DNA of 9,052 nt from Spirochaetota bacterium. Lineage in GTDB: Bacteria; Spirochaetota; Spirochaetia; Treponematales; Treponemataceae. Position 1 is the stretch's first letter; every line of letters starts with the position of its first letter. A model generated the notes under the pieces. It worked only from the letters and a program-made list of their open reading frames with translations. It had not been told where the DNA came from and ran no database searches. Positions 1 to 6,782 of the stretch are shown here, piece after piece. The stretch is from assembly GCA_022704725.1 (NCBI GenBank), contig JAKJFV010000045.1, positions 1 to 9,052 on the forward strand, written 5' to 3'. A program made the translations under genes and the position numbers.

Positions 1-107
1 ATACTCTATTTCATTATTAAGTGTCCATAAACACAGAAATTAAACAGATAAGAACGAGGAAAGGTTACGCCGCGGGTTGAATTTCGCAGCACCGGATGTA
101 TCTTTCC

Positions 108-115
108 AGGGAGGA
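108..115 (+). promoter_or_regulatory. Ribosome binding site fixing the folD start
   Basis: AGGGAGGA lies three to six bases before ATG 119, depending on which part pairs with 16S rRNA. Spacing is short but acceptable, and no comparable site precedes the in-frame TTG at 77. This supports a 290-residue rather than a 304-residue FolD. Confidence 0.7.
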
Positions 116-118
116 TGT

Positions 119-991
119 ATGAGTGCTGTAATTATTGATGGTTTTGAAATTGCACGTCAGGTTCGAGAGGATGTTGCAAAAAAAACAGCGGAATTAAAGG
201 CAAAAGGAATCACTCCCTGTCTTGCTGTGGTGCTTGTCGGAGAGGATCCGGCGAGTGTTTCCTATGTTACCGGAAAAGAAAAGGCCCTCCTCGAAGTCGG
301 CATGAGCGATAGATCTATCCGGCTGAATGAAAAAACAACAGAAAAAGAACTTCTCGATGTAATTCATACTCTTAATACTGATACCTCAGTTCATGGTATT
401 CTTGTTCAGCTGCCGCTTCCTAAACATATTGATGAAGCAAAGGTTCTGCTTGCAATAAAACCGGAAAAAGATGTTGACGGATTCCATCCCATAAGTGTGG
501 GTAATATGCTTATTGGAAGAAAATCTTTTTTACCCTGCACGCCCCACGGAGTACTGGTTCTTCTTAAAACAATGGGTATTCAGACTTCCGGCGCTCATGC
601 TGTTGTTGTGGGCCGTTCAAATATTGTAGGAAAACCTGTTGCAGTTCTTCTTGCACGAAAAGAATGTAATGCAACTGTAACTATATGTCATACCGGCACA
701 AAGGATCTTCCTTCAATGACTAAACAAGCTGATATTCTCATCGCAGCTGCCGGAAAGCCCGGTACAATTACTGCAGATATGGTTAAAGAAGGAGCTGTTG
801 TAATTGATGTCGGCGTAAACCGTATTCCAGATTCATCTAAAAAAAGCGGGTTCCGCCTGGTTGGAGACGTTGATTTTGATGCTGTTAAAGAAAAGGCTTC
901 TTTTATTACTCCGGTACCTCGCGGAGTCGGCCCCATGACCATTGCGATGCTCATGCAGAATACTCTTGAAGCAGCTGAATGCAGTCTTTAA
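119..991 (+). CDS. folD: Bifunctional methylenetetrahydrofolate dehydrogenase / methenyltetrahydrofolate cyclohydrolase FolD
   Basis: FolD interconverts 5,10-methylene-, 5,10-methenyl- and 10-formyl-tetrahydrofolate in the cytoplasm, linking one-carbon units to purine, thymidylate and formyl-methionine synthesis. The 290-residue product has the usual family length and aligns end to end with my memory of E. coli FolD. The substrate motif SYVTGKEK lies near residues 48-55, and Lys55 is equivalent to the E. coli catalytic Lys56. It is followed by DGILVQLPLP, KDVDGFHP, the Rossmann motif VVVGRSNIVGKP, and the C-terminal signature TPVPRGVGPMT. I chose ATG at 119 because AGGGAGGA sits just upstream (108-115) and the protein then begins like other FolDs. 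The frame stays open back to a TTG at 77, but those 14 residues match nothing in the family. It is the first gene of a tight five-gene run. No convincing promoter is visible in the 118 bases before it. Confidence 0.96.
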   Translation: MSAVIIDGFEIARQVREDVAKKTAELKAKGITPCLAVVLVGEDPASVSYVTGKEKALLEVGMSDRSIRLNEKTTEKELLDVIHTLNTDTSVHGILVQLPLPKHIDEAKVLLAIKPEKDVDGFHPISVGNMLIGRKSFLPCTPHGVLVLLKTMGIQTSGAHAVVVGRSNIVGKPVAVLLARKECNATVTICHTGTKDLPSMTKQADILIAAAGKPGTITADMVKEGAVVIDVGVNRIPDSSKKSGFRLVGDVDFDAVKEKASFITPVPRGVGPMTIAMLMQNTLEAAECSL

Positions 992-1002
992 AAGGACGGG
1001 TG

Positions 1003-1785
1003 ATGATAGATATTCAAAACGAAGAAGATAAACGGGATGTTCCGCTTCAGAAGGTGGGAGTCAAGGGTTTGCGCTATCCTGTAAAGGTTCTTGATAAACG
1101 AAGAAAAATGCAGACAACAACTGTCGTTGCAGATCTCTTTGTTAATCTGCCTCATCATTTTAAAGGCACTCATATGAGCCGTTTTATTGAGATTTTTCAT
1201 GAATATCATAGTGATTTATCAATGAAAAGATTTCTTGCTATGCTGGATGAAATTCGATTAAAGCTTGACGCAGAACGCGCCTTTGGTACGCTTTCTTTTC
1301 CTTTTTTTCTTGAAAAAAGCGCACCGGTGTCCGGTCAAAGCGGTATGATGGCGTATGACTGCTCGTATGAAGGATTGGTTTCGGCACATGAGCATGAATT
1401 TTTTGTAAGCATAGCTGTTCCTGTAACAACCTTATGTCCTTGTTCCAAGGCAATTAGTACCTATGGTGCGCATAATCAAAGAGGTATTGTACGGGTTAAA
1501 CTCCGCAATACCGGATTATTTTGGATTGAAGACGTTATCAGTATGATAGAGTCTTGTGCATCCTGCGGGGTGTATTCTCTTTTAAAACGGGAAGATGAGA
1601 AATATGTTACAGAGCAGGCTTATAATAATCCCCGCTTTGTTGAAGATGTCGTTAGAGAGGTATATTTGGGGCTGCAGAACTTTCCCAGCGAAAAACCCTT
1701 TATATGGTTTAGTGTTGAAGCAGAAAATTTTGAAAGCATACATTATCATAATGCCTATGCATATACAGAGAGCGGAGAAAGATAG
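1003..1785 (+). CDS. folE2: GTP cyclohydrolase FolE2 (type IB)
   Basis: FolE2 converts GTP to 7,8-dihydroneopterin triphosphate, the first step of folate synthesis and also the entry to queuosine precursors. It is the alternative to the zinc enzyme FolE. The 260-residue product shows the family signatures: an N-terminal DVPLQKVGVKGLRYPV stretch (residues 12-27), GTHMSRF with His57, LCPCSKAIS with Cys145 and Cys147, GAHNQRG with His157, and a late AYNNPRFVEDVVREV motif. The Cys and His belong to the metal site known from this family. ATG 1003 is preceded by AAAGGA with about seven bases of spacing. GTG at 1000 is an alternative. ATG at 979 would overlap folD by 13 bases and add eight residues, which I consider less likely. 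It begins 11 bases after folD and is probably co-transcribed. There is no room for a dedicated Zur-type operator in front of it. Confidence 0.94.
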   Translation: MIDIQNEEDKRDVPLQKVGVKGLRYPVKVLDKRRKMQTTTVVADLFVNLPHHFKGTHMSRFIEIFHEYHSDLSMKRFLAMLDEIRLKLDAERAFGTLSFPFFLEKSAPVSGQSGMMAYDCSYEGLVSAHEHEFFVSIAVPVTTLCPCSKAISTYGAHNQRGIVRVKLRNTGLFWIEDVISMIESCASCGVYSLLKREDEKYVTEQAYNNPRFVEDVVREVYLGLQNFPSEKPFIWFSVEAENFESIHYHNAYAYTESGER

Positions 1786-3167
1786 TGACTTATTTTTTTG
1801 AGACATACGGCTGTCAGATGAATGTGGCAGAGTCTTTTTCGGTTGAGCGCATATTTACAGAACGGGGTTGGACTAAGTCCCCGTCGGCACAAACCGCGGA
1901 TTTTGTGATTATTAATACCTGTACTGTTCGTGCAACAGCAGAAAGCAGGATTGCAGGAAGGCTTGGCTGGTATGATTCATTAAAATTAGTAAGAAGCCTC
2001 CATCCGGATGCAAAGTATCATGTTTTTCCGGAAGCAGCAGCTCTTGCCCGTTCAAATGCAGGGAAGCCTCCACCTCTTACCCTTGCTGTTATGGGCTGCA
2101 TGGCGGAGCGTCTGCTCCAAACACTTAAAAAAGATTTTCCTGCAGTAGATTATGTTATTGGAAACTTTCAAAAGAAAAATATAGCAGATATACTGCAGGC
2201 TGTTGAACAGGGTAAAACCTGGATTCCAATAGATGAAGAGCCGGTATATTCCTTTGCTCAAACTTCATACGAGAAGGGCTCTTTTTCTGCCTTTGTTCCT
2301 ATAATGCACGGGTGCAATAACTTTTGTACGTACTGTATTGTGCCCTATGTCAGAGGAAGGGAGGTATCCCGCCCGCCCGAAGAAATACTAAAAGAGATAG
2401 ACGAGTTAAGCGCAAATAATGTAAGGGAGATTACAGTTCTCGGCCAGAATGTAAATTCCTATATTTGGCATGATATAGATTTTCCTAAACTAATGAAGAT
2501 GATTGCAGAACATCTTAAAAAGACTAATTCACCCGTCGGCTGGGTTAGATTTATGTCGAGCCACCCGAAAGATATATCGGACAGGCTCATTGAAGTTATC
2601 CGGGATGAGAGGGTTATGTGCCGCCATATACACCTTCCGGTTCAGCACGGGTCAAATGCAGTTCTCGGCGCAATGAACAGACGCTACACCAGAGAATCGT
2701 ATCTTGAAACAATAGATAAAATAAAGAATCTTCTTCCCGACGCATCGCTGTCGACCGATATCCTTGTTGGATTTCCTGGAGAAACCGAGGCCGATGTTGA
2801 CGACACCCTCGACTTGATGGAAAAGGTTCAGTTTGTAACAGCCTTCATGTACTATTACAATCCAAGGGAAGGAACAAAGGCCTGTACCTTTGAAAACCAA
2901 ATTCCCATGGAAATTAAGAAAAAACGCCTGGCGAAAATTATTGCACTGCAGCATAGAGTAATTAAAGAACTGATGAGCAGAAGACTGGGGCAGACAGTTA
3001 CTGTTCTTGCTGAGTCTTTGTCCCGTGACAATAAAGAAGAACTTCTTGGAAAGACAGAACAGGATGAACGCGTTGTCTTTACTGCAGGAAAAGAAAGCAT
3101 CGGCAGTTTTATTCAGGTAAAACTCATTGAATTGACGGGTAATACCTTCCGTGGTATAGTTGTATAG
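1785..3167 (+). CDS. miaB: tRNA (N6-isopentenyl adenosine(37)-C2)-methylthiotransferase MiaB
   Basis: MiaB is a radical-SAM enzyme that adds a methylthio group to i6A37 in tRNAs reading UNN codons, using two iron-sulfur clusters. The 460-residue product has all three parts. The N-terminal methylthiotransferase domain carries cluster cysteines Cys10 (YGCQMN), Cys46 (NTCTVR) and Cys105 (MGCMAE). The radical-SAM core has CNNFCTYC at residues 177-184, followed by VRGREVSRP, LGQNVN and DILVGFPGET. A C-terminal TRAM-like domain of about 65 residues follows. The Cys46-Cys105 spacing is 59 residues, against 34 in E. coli MiaB as I recall it, so there is an insertion of about 25 residues around positions 75-98. 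The start is GTG at 1785, sharing one base with the folE2 stop; GGAG at 1773-1776 is the likely ribosome site. The strong QMN and RGREVSRP motifs favour MiaB over RimO or MtaB. Confidence 0.94.
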   Translation: MTYFFETYGCQMNVAESFSVERIFTERGWTKSPSAQTADFVIINTCTVRATAESRIAGRLGWYDSLKLVRSLHPDAKYHVFPEAAALARSNAGKPPPLTLAVMGCMAERLLQTLKKDFPAVDYVIGNFQKKNIADILQAVEQGKTWIPIDEEPVYSFAQTSYEKGSFSAFVPIMHGCNNFCTYCIVPYVRGREVSRPPEEILKEIDELSANNVREITVLGQNVNSYIWHDIDFPKLMKMIAEHLKKTNSPVGWVRFMSSHPKDISDRLIEVIRDERVMCRHIHLPVQHGSNAVLGAMNRRYTRESYLETIDKIKNLLPDASLSTDILVGFPGETEADVDDTLDLMEKVQFVTAFMYYYNPREGTKACTFENQIPMEIKKKRLAKIIALQHRVIKELMSRRLGQTVTVLAESLSRDNKEELLGKTEQDERVVFTAGKESIGSFIQVKLIELTGNTFRGIVV

Positions 3168-3187
3168 ACAAAAAAAAAGAGGTGCGT

Positions 3188-3481
3188 ATGCCTTGGAAAT
3201 TGATTTTTTTTATTCTGGTTTTAATACTAGCAACCCTTTTTATCGGGTTTAATCTTGATAATGCATGCAATGTTTCATTTGGTGTATATACCTTTGAAAA
3301 TGTTCCTGTTTTTATGAGCATATTGCTTGCTTTTGCTGCAGGAATTCTTGTTATGATTCCTTTTCTTCTTTTTAGACCGCATATAAAACCAATAAAAAAA
3401 GCTGATAAAGCTCCTAAACAGGCTTCTTCTTCTCAAGAACCTGTTTCGAAACCTGTATATTCAGACCCTGAACAAAAGTGA
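3188..3481 (+). CDS. Small two-helix membrane protein, LapA/DUF1049-like
   Basis: The product is 97 residues. A first hydrophobic helix spans about residues 3-21 (PWKLIFFILVLILATLFIGF). A short exported loop contains the pattern NVSFGVYTFENVPVF. A second helix spans about 41-62, and a hydrophilic tail of about 35 residues is rich in Lys, Pro and Ser. This layout and the loop pattern fit the lipopolysaccharide assembly protein A (LapA, DUF1049) domain. The assignment rests on pattern rather than alignment. I chose ATG 3188 because AGAGGTG lies at suitable distance. GTG at 3182 would add only two residues and overlap that site. It follows miaB by 20 bases and overlaps the next gene by four, so it is translated with the SPOR gene. 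Treponemes are generally described as lacking classical LPS, so a role in LPS assembly should not be assumed. Confidence 0.72.
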   Translation: MPWKLIFFILVLILATLFIGFNLDNACNVSFGVYTFENVPVFMSILLAFAAGILVMIPFLLFRPHIKPIKKADKAPKQASSSQEPVSKPVYSDPEQK

Positions 3482-4503
3482 TTAAGCGTATAATTTTTAC
3501 TGTATGTATTTTTCTCATTGCTATGCCGTTGCTCTCTTATTCAAAAGAAGTACAATCGGCAGTAGAGAAAATGGCAGGGAAAGAACTTACTGCTGCATTG
3601 GAATACCTTGAGCAGCAAATTTCTTCGGCCTCAAAACCCCGGGATAAACGCGATTTATTAGTCATCACAGCCTCTGTGCAGGAAAGTTCCGGTTTTTATG
3701 AATTAGCCTGCAGAAATTATGAGAAAGCCGCCGGTTTGCAGTCTTCAGAGGGATCAGAATCTGCCTCCTCATTATTGCTCAAAGCAGCCCGGTGCGCATT
3801 ATCTTTCGGCGATTCACAGCTTGCAGATTCATATTTATCAGCTGTTTCCCGTACAGCAGTTTCTTCCGAATTAGGAGCAAAGATTAAACTTTATGCGGTC
3901 TGGAGCTGGCTTAGTAAAATATCAGATGAGGCTTCTCTTCATGAACCCTTAGTTATTCTTTCGTCTTATACCGGATTAAAAGGTATGGAAACTGTTCAGT
4001 CAAGTATATTGCTTACGCTCTGGCATCTGACAGGAGACGCAGCATACAGCACGAAACTGATAAGGGAATACCCCCTTTCAATGGAAGCGGCTGTAGTGCA
4101 GGGTAACATACATCTTTTACCAAGTCCTTTCTGGTATTTTGTACCCCGAAAAATGCCGGCTCCTCTTATTGCCTCCGGTACGGCAAATGAAGAAAGTCCG
4201 GGTTCCGAACCGGAAAAGAATGTGAATCCTCCAGAAAAAACTGATAAAACCTCTGATGATGAAAAAATACCTGACGAATCTGCGGCGATTCTTCATTATC
4301 AGTTAGGTTTTTTTAGAAATAGAGAAAACGCACAGGATCTTATACAGAGGTTAACCGATGCAGGTTTTAAAGCCTCTGTTCAGGAAGAGCTCAGGCAGAG
4401 CGGGACACTGTATTTTGCAGTTATTGTGAAAGAAAACCCGGACGGAAATATGGGCGCACAATTAAAAAATGCTGGTTTTGAATGTTATCCTGTATTTGAA
4501 TAG
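3478..4503 (+). CDS. Exported SPOR-domain protein with TPR-like helical region
   Basis: The 341-residue product begins with a signal-peptide-like segment (residues 1-22, two basic residues, a hydrophobic core, ending LLSYS). Residues about 25-210 look like antiparallel helical repeats of the TPR/Sel1 kind (AALEYLEQQI, ACRNYEKAAGL, LLLKAARCALSFGD), although I cannot align a consensus with certainty. A low-complexity linker rich in Glu, Pro, Ser and Asp spans about 230-268. Residues about 270-341 match a SPOR domain, with LHYQLGFFRNRENAQDLIQRL, a predicted second helix and a final FECYPVF strand. SPOR domains bind glycan strands lacking stem peptides, usually at division septa, so a periplasmic role in cell-wall or division processes is likely. 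Translation starts at GTG 3478 inside the upstream stop (GTGA overlap), with no clear ribosome site, suggesting translational coupling. No cysteine-containing lipobox is seen. Confidence 0.8.
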   Translation: MIKRIIFTVCIFLIAMPLLSYSKEVQSAVEKMAGKELTAALEYLEQQISSASKPRDKRDLLVITASVQESSGFYELACRNYEKAAGLQSSEGSESASSLLLKAARCALSFGDSQLADSYLSAVSRTAVSSELGAKIKLYAVWSWLSKISDEASLHEPLVILSSYTGLKGMETVQSSILLTLWHLTGDAAYSTKLIREYPLSMEAAVVQGNIHLLPSPFWYFVPRKMPAPLIASGTANEESPGSEPEKNVNPPEKTDKTSDDEKIPDESAAILHYQLGFFRNRENAQDLIQRLTDAGFKASVQEELRQSGTLYFAVIVKENPDGNMGAQLKNAGFECYPVFE

Positions 4504-5988
4504 TTAATTCGTTTCAATGTGTTTTGCCAGTTCTATTTTCGTACCGGAAGAAGAAATAATACCATCAGCAGTAATTCTTACCGGCTGCAGATACAAAAAC
4601 TCTTCCTTTTTCTCAATACTATAGAATCCTCCGAACAGAGAGGTCTGTGCGTCTGATCGTATTTGAATTAGATGCTTACCGCTCACTGTCTTTGCCGAAT
4701 AGATACCAGTTTCAACAACAGAACCGGAAGAAAAAGAATACACCCCCTTGGTAAAAGACAGCGTATCAGTTTCCATAACCTTCCAAATTTTATTATTTTC
4801 AAGTTCTGCTAAAAGTGCCTTGTCTTTAGATGCATCAGCAGTTGAGGATTGTATGTTTTTCTGCTGTACCTTTTTATAGATGCCGTCCCATAAGGTGTCG
4901 GAGTTAATAACCATACCGACGTCATCATTAATTTTTATTTTTACTTCATCGAGCGACACTAACGAAATATCAAAATACCGTGTTAAATTTGAAATGGAGG
5001 TATTAACCGTTGAAAGGTAAACGCCATTCCTCCTCAGTGTGCTGTTTACCCATGAATAAACTTCCTGAGTGTTTTCCTGCGAAAATATTATTTCTTTAGC
5101 AGTATAATCAAAAAACAAGTATTGAGTAGTTAATCCGTTATGAGCAGATAATGCCCATAGTCCGTTAAGAAAACCGGCAAAGCTTTCAATTGTACCGTCT
5201 TGAATCTTTGATAATTCTTTAGCTTCAATTTTTTTCCCCGGAACGCGCGTTTCTGTGCCTTTTATGTAGGCTTGTTCTAAATCACTCCAGACATAGATAG
5301 TTTGCAGCTGGTCAAAGGTATCCTTATCTGCAGTAATTTCTGTGCTGTATACCATTATAGGGTAGGTTAAAGCCTCTGCCTGTTCATAAAGTACGCCGCC
5401 CTTCGGCTGGGCTTGCTGGATTAGTATAGTGCCTTCTGAATATAACGAAATTATCTGTGTTAGCTCATATCCTGCAGGATTTGGTGTAAGCGTAAAAGCT
5501 TCAAGGACCGATTCGTTTAGGTCGGTAAAGCCGGTATATATGAGATTATTCGTCTGGCTTCCGGTTAAATCCATTACAGAAAGGGAAAAGGTCTTTGATT
5601 GAGAAATCTTTGTCTGGTACTGAAAAAATCTTTCATAAGTCATTCTATTAGGATTATATAAACCTGTTACTATAACAAGGTGAGGATTATTTGCTTTCTT
5701 TACTGCAATAATCTGATCTTCGTATCCGTCACTGTTAAAATCAAAGCTGATTGCATTAATCAGTATTTCATCTACCAAAAGAGGAATAAGCGAGGTTAAA
5801 GAAAGATCATCAGATGATGAAGATTGGCGTATGGAAGCAGTTTGCTCTTCAGTGTTGGCAACAGGAATGACTGTCCGGGCTCTGACCGCAGATGCATCGT
5901 CTTTTATAAAAACTTCTTTCCCAAGAAATAAAAAAAGCAGTATGGCTGCTATTAAGAAAAACAATAGAATTGTAATATTTCGTTTCAT
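4504..5988 (-). CDS. Pallilysin-related protein (Tp0751-like), membrane-anchored, no HExxH motif
   Basis: The 494-residue product starts with a hydrophobic anchor (about residues 5-23) without a lipobox cysteine, then a polar linker. At 83-91 lies a calcium-loop-like pattern, DFNSDGYED, as found in EF-hand or FG-GAP-type repeats. The middle is beta-rich. The C-terminal part (about 264-490) alternates short beta strands and could form a lipocalin-like barrel such as the one known for T. pallidum Tp0751. The strongest evidence for the name is context: it follows a VWA gene with a 4-nt ATGA overlap, next to divergent cfpA, like TP0750-TP0751 near TP0748. T. pallidum pallilysin is a host-binding protein reported as a zinc protease through an HExxH motif. 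No HExxH occurs anywhere here, so protease activity is not predicted. The protein contains no cysteine. The likely role is a surface or periplasmic binding protein. Family assignment is by synteny and general look, not alignment. Confidence 0.72.
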   Translation of the reverse strand: MKRNITILLFFLIAAILLFLFLGKEVFIKDDASAVRARTVIPVANTEEQTASIRQSSSSDDLSLTSLIPLLVDEILINAISFDFNSDGYEDQIIAVKKANNPHLVIVTGLYNPNRMTYERFFQYQTKISQSKTFSLSVMDLTGSQTNNLIYTGFTDLNESVLEAFTLTPNPAGYELTQIISLYSEGTILIQQAQPKGGVLYEQAEALTYPIMVYSTEITADKDTFDQLQTIYVWSDLEQAYIKGTETRVPGKKIEAKELSKIQDGTIESFAGFLNGLWALSAHNGLTTQYLFFDYTAKEIIFSQENTQEVYSWVNSTLRRNGVYLSTVNTSISNLTRYFDISLVSLDEVKIKINDDVGMVINSDTLWDGIYKKVQQKNIQSSTADASKDKALLAELENNKIWKVMETDTLSFTKGVYSFSSGSVVETGIYSAKTVSGKHLIQIRSDAQTSLFGGFYSIEKKEEFLYLQPVRITADGIISSSGTKIELAKHIETN

Positions 5989-6632
5989 AAATTCCGGTTC
6001 TGAGCCAGATATAAAGGCTCATTTGTTGTATTTTTAATGGTATTATATATTTTTTGAGCTCTATTTTCTATAGTTTTAAGGTTTCCAATTTGAACTGTAA
6101 TTTCATACCATGAAGGCTTGCCGTTCTGAACTGTATGAGGGATAATTCTGTCCTCAGTCATATACCTTTGCGCAAAATCATAGTAGGTGCCTGCATATTT
6201 TGAACCATAAGAGGCTTCCTGAATAAGATCGGTAATTACGAATGCGGCAGACTGATTACTGCTGGTTTTTGTTGTTATAATATTTTTTAATGTATCAAGT
6301 GCAAGCCCTATGTCGGTAAAGGCTCCGTCGGCTGAACTTTGTGTTATTAAGTTCTTTAATTCAAGAAAATCTTCTGTATTTCCAAGCGTTTTAGTGTAAG
6401 CTTTTTGTGTTTCTCCGTAGAAAAAATAAAGATTTACAGTGTCGCCGATTATTAACGAATTATCTATAAAAGAAGATGTCATCCATTGCTTTACATCAGT
6501 ATAGGCTCCGCTTTCCTCCATTGATATGGACTTATCTATAAGAATATATATATCAAGCGGGGTAACTCGTTCAGCGCTGTTCAACAATGATAGGAGTAAT
6601 AAAGATATAAGAATAAAAAACAGTTTTTTCAT
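5985..6632 (-). CDS. Exported von Willebrand factor A domain protein (Tp0750-like)
   Basis: The 215-residue product has a signal peptide (about 1-19, KKLFFILISLLLLSLLNSA) followed almost at once by a VWA domain. The metal-ion-dependent adhesion site looks complete: DKSIS with Asp33, Ser35 and Ser37, Thr106 in GAFTDIG, and Asp135 in FVITD. Such domains bind a divalent metal and a protein ligand. In T. pallidum the equivalent gene, TP0750, sits just upstream of pallilysin and has been described as interacting with host fibrinolysis and coagulation proteins. Whether that applies here is inference. The start at 6632 is supported by TAGGAGGT about 10 bases upstream on this strand. It is the first gene of a two-gene unit, its stop overlapping the next start by four bases. 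The protein has no cysteine and no second membrane helix, so it is probably periplasmic or released. Confidence 0.85.
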   Translation of the reverse strand: MKKLFFILISLLLLSLLNSAERVTPLDIYILIDKSISMEESGAYTDVKQWMTSSFIDNSLIIGDTVNLYFFYGETQKAYTKTLGNTEDFLELKNLITQSSADGAFTDIGLALDTLKNIITTKTSSNQSAAFVITDLIQEASYGSKYAGTYYDFAQRYMTEDRIIPHTVQNGKPSWYEITVQIGNLKTIENRAQKIYNTIKNTTNEPLYLAQNRNL

Positions 6633-6665
6633 AGAAATTCAAACCTCCTAACAAATTCTCATTTA

Positions 6666-6697
6666 ACTATAACACATATTGTACTTTTTTTATACAA
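6666..6697 (-). promoter_or_regulatory. Candidate promoter for the VWA/pallilysin-related unit
   Basis: On the minus strand TATAGT (6671-6666) is preceded by TGT, giving an extended -10 of the TGnTATAGT kind. A TTGTAT (6697-6692) lies upstream, but with a 20-base spacer, longer than ideal. The leader to ATG 6632 would be about 28 bases and contains the ribosome site. This is the best candidate in the divergent gap, weaker than the cfpA promoter. Confidence 0.4.
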
Positions 6698-6708
6698 AAA
6701 AAAAAAAA
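6696..6708 (+). repeat. 13-base poly-A tract upstream of the cfpA promoter
   Basis: Thirteen consecutive A residues sit about 38-50 bases before the inferred cfpA transcription start, the position of an UP element that contacts the RNA polymerase alpha subunit. Seven T residues at 6685-6691 lie just before it, separated by ATAC, so the stretch is likely intrinsically bent. Homopolymer runs of this length can also vary by slippage. Confidence 0.75.
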
Positions 6709-6711
6709 TGC

Positions 6712-6739
6712 TTTACATTCTTAAAACTATGCTTATAAT
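6712..6739 (+). promoter_or_regulatory. Sigma-70-type promoter of cfpA
   Basis: TTTACA (6712-6717, five of six consensus bases) and a perfect TATAAT (6734-6739) are separated by 16 bases. The inferred start near 6746 gives a leader of about 37 bases with AAGGAGAT (6772-6779) placed just before ATG 6783. The near-consensus elements plus the A tract upstream suggest strong, constitutive expression, fitting an abundant structural protein. Confidence 0.8.
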
Positions 6740-6782
6740 TATACTTGTAGAGTTTAGAAGGATAAATTCCTAAGGAGATATT

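Noticed and set aside
1..76. Possible 3' end of an upstream gene
   Set aside because: All three forward frames stop within about 43 bases and no recognisable peptide is visible. Nothing can be supported.
77..104. Possible promoter TTGAAT...TATCTT before folD
   Set aside because: Only four of six bases match in each hexamer, and the inferred start would fall at the ribosome site. The real promoter is probably upstream of the window or not recognisable.
77..118. N-terminal extension of folD from TTG 77
   Set aside because: It begins with a rare start, has no ribosome site, and its 14 residues do not resemble any FolD N-terminus. ATG 119 has a good site.
688..954. Minus-strand open frame of 88 codons inside folD
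   Set aside because: It lies wholly antisense to a well-conserved gene, has no ribosome site and no recognisable product. It is a coding shadow.
2652..3100. Two overlapping minus-strand open frames inside miaB
   Set aside because: Both are antisense to conserved MiaB sequence and their translations look like random cysteine- and phenylalanine-rich peptides.
4495..4516. Bidirectional terminator at the convergent junction
   Set aside because: Only 4-5 bp AT-rich arms (TTGAA/TTCAA) are present with no GC stem or T run, too weak to call.
5125..5160. HExxH-like zinc site in the pallilysin-related protein
   Set aside because: The histidines near SAHNGL (283) and SGKHL (439) lack the paired Glu and second His of HExxH. 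No complete motif occurs in the protein.
5831..6037. Plus-strand open frame across the VWA/pallilysin-related junction
   Set aside because: It is antisense to two better-supported genes joined by an ATGA overlap, and its translation has no family features.
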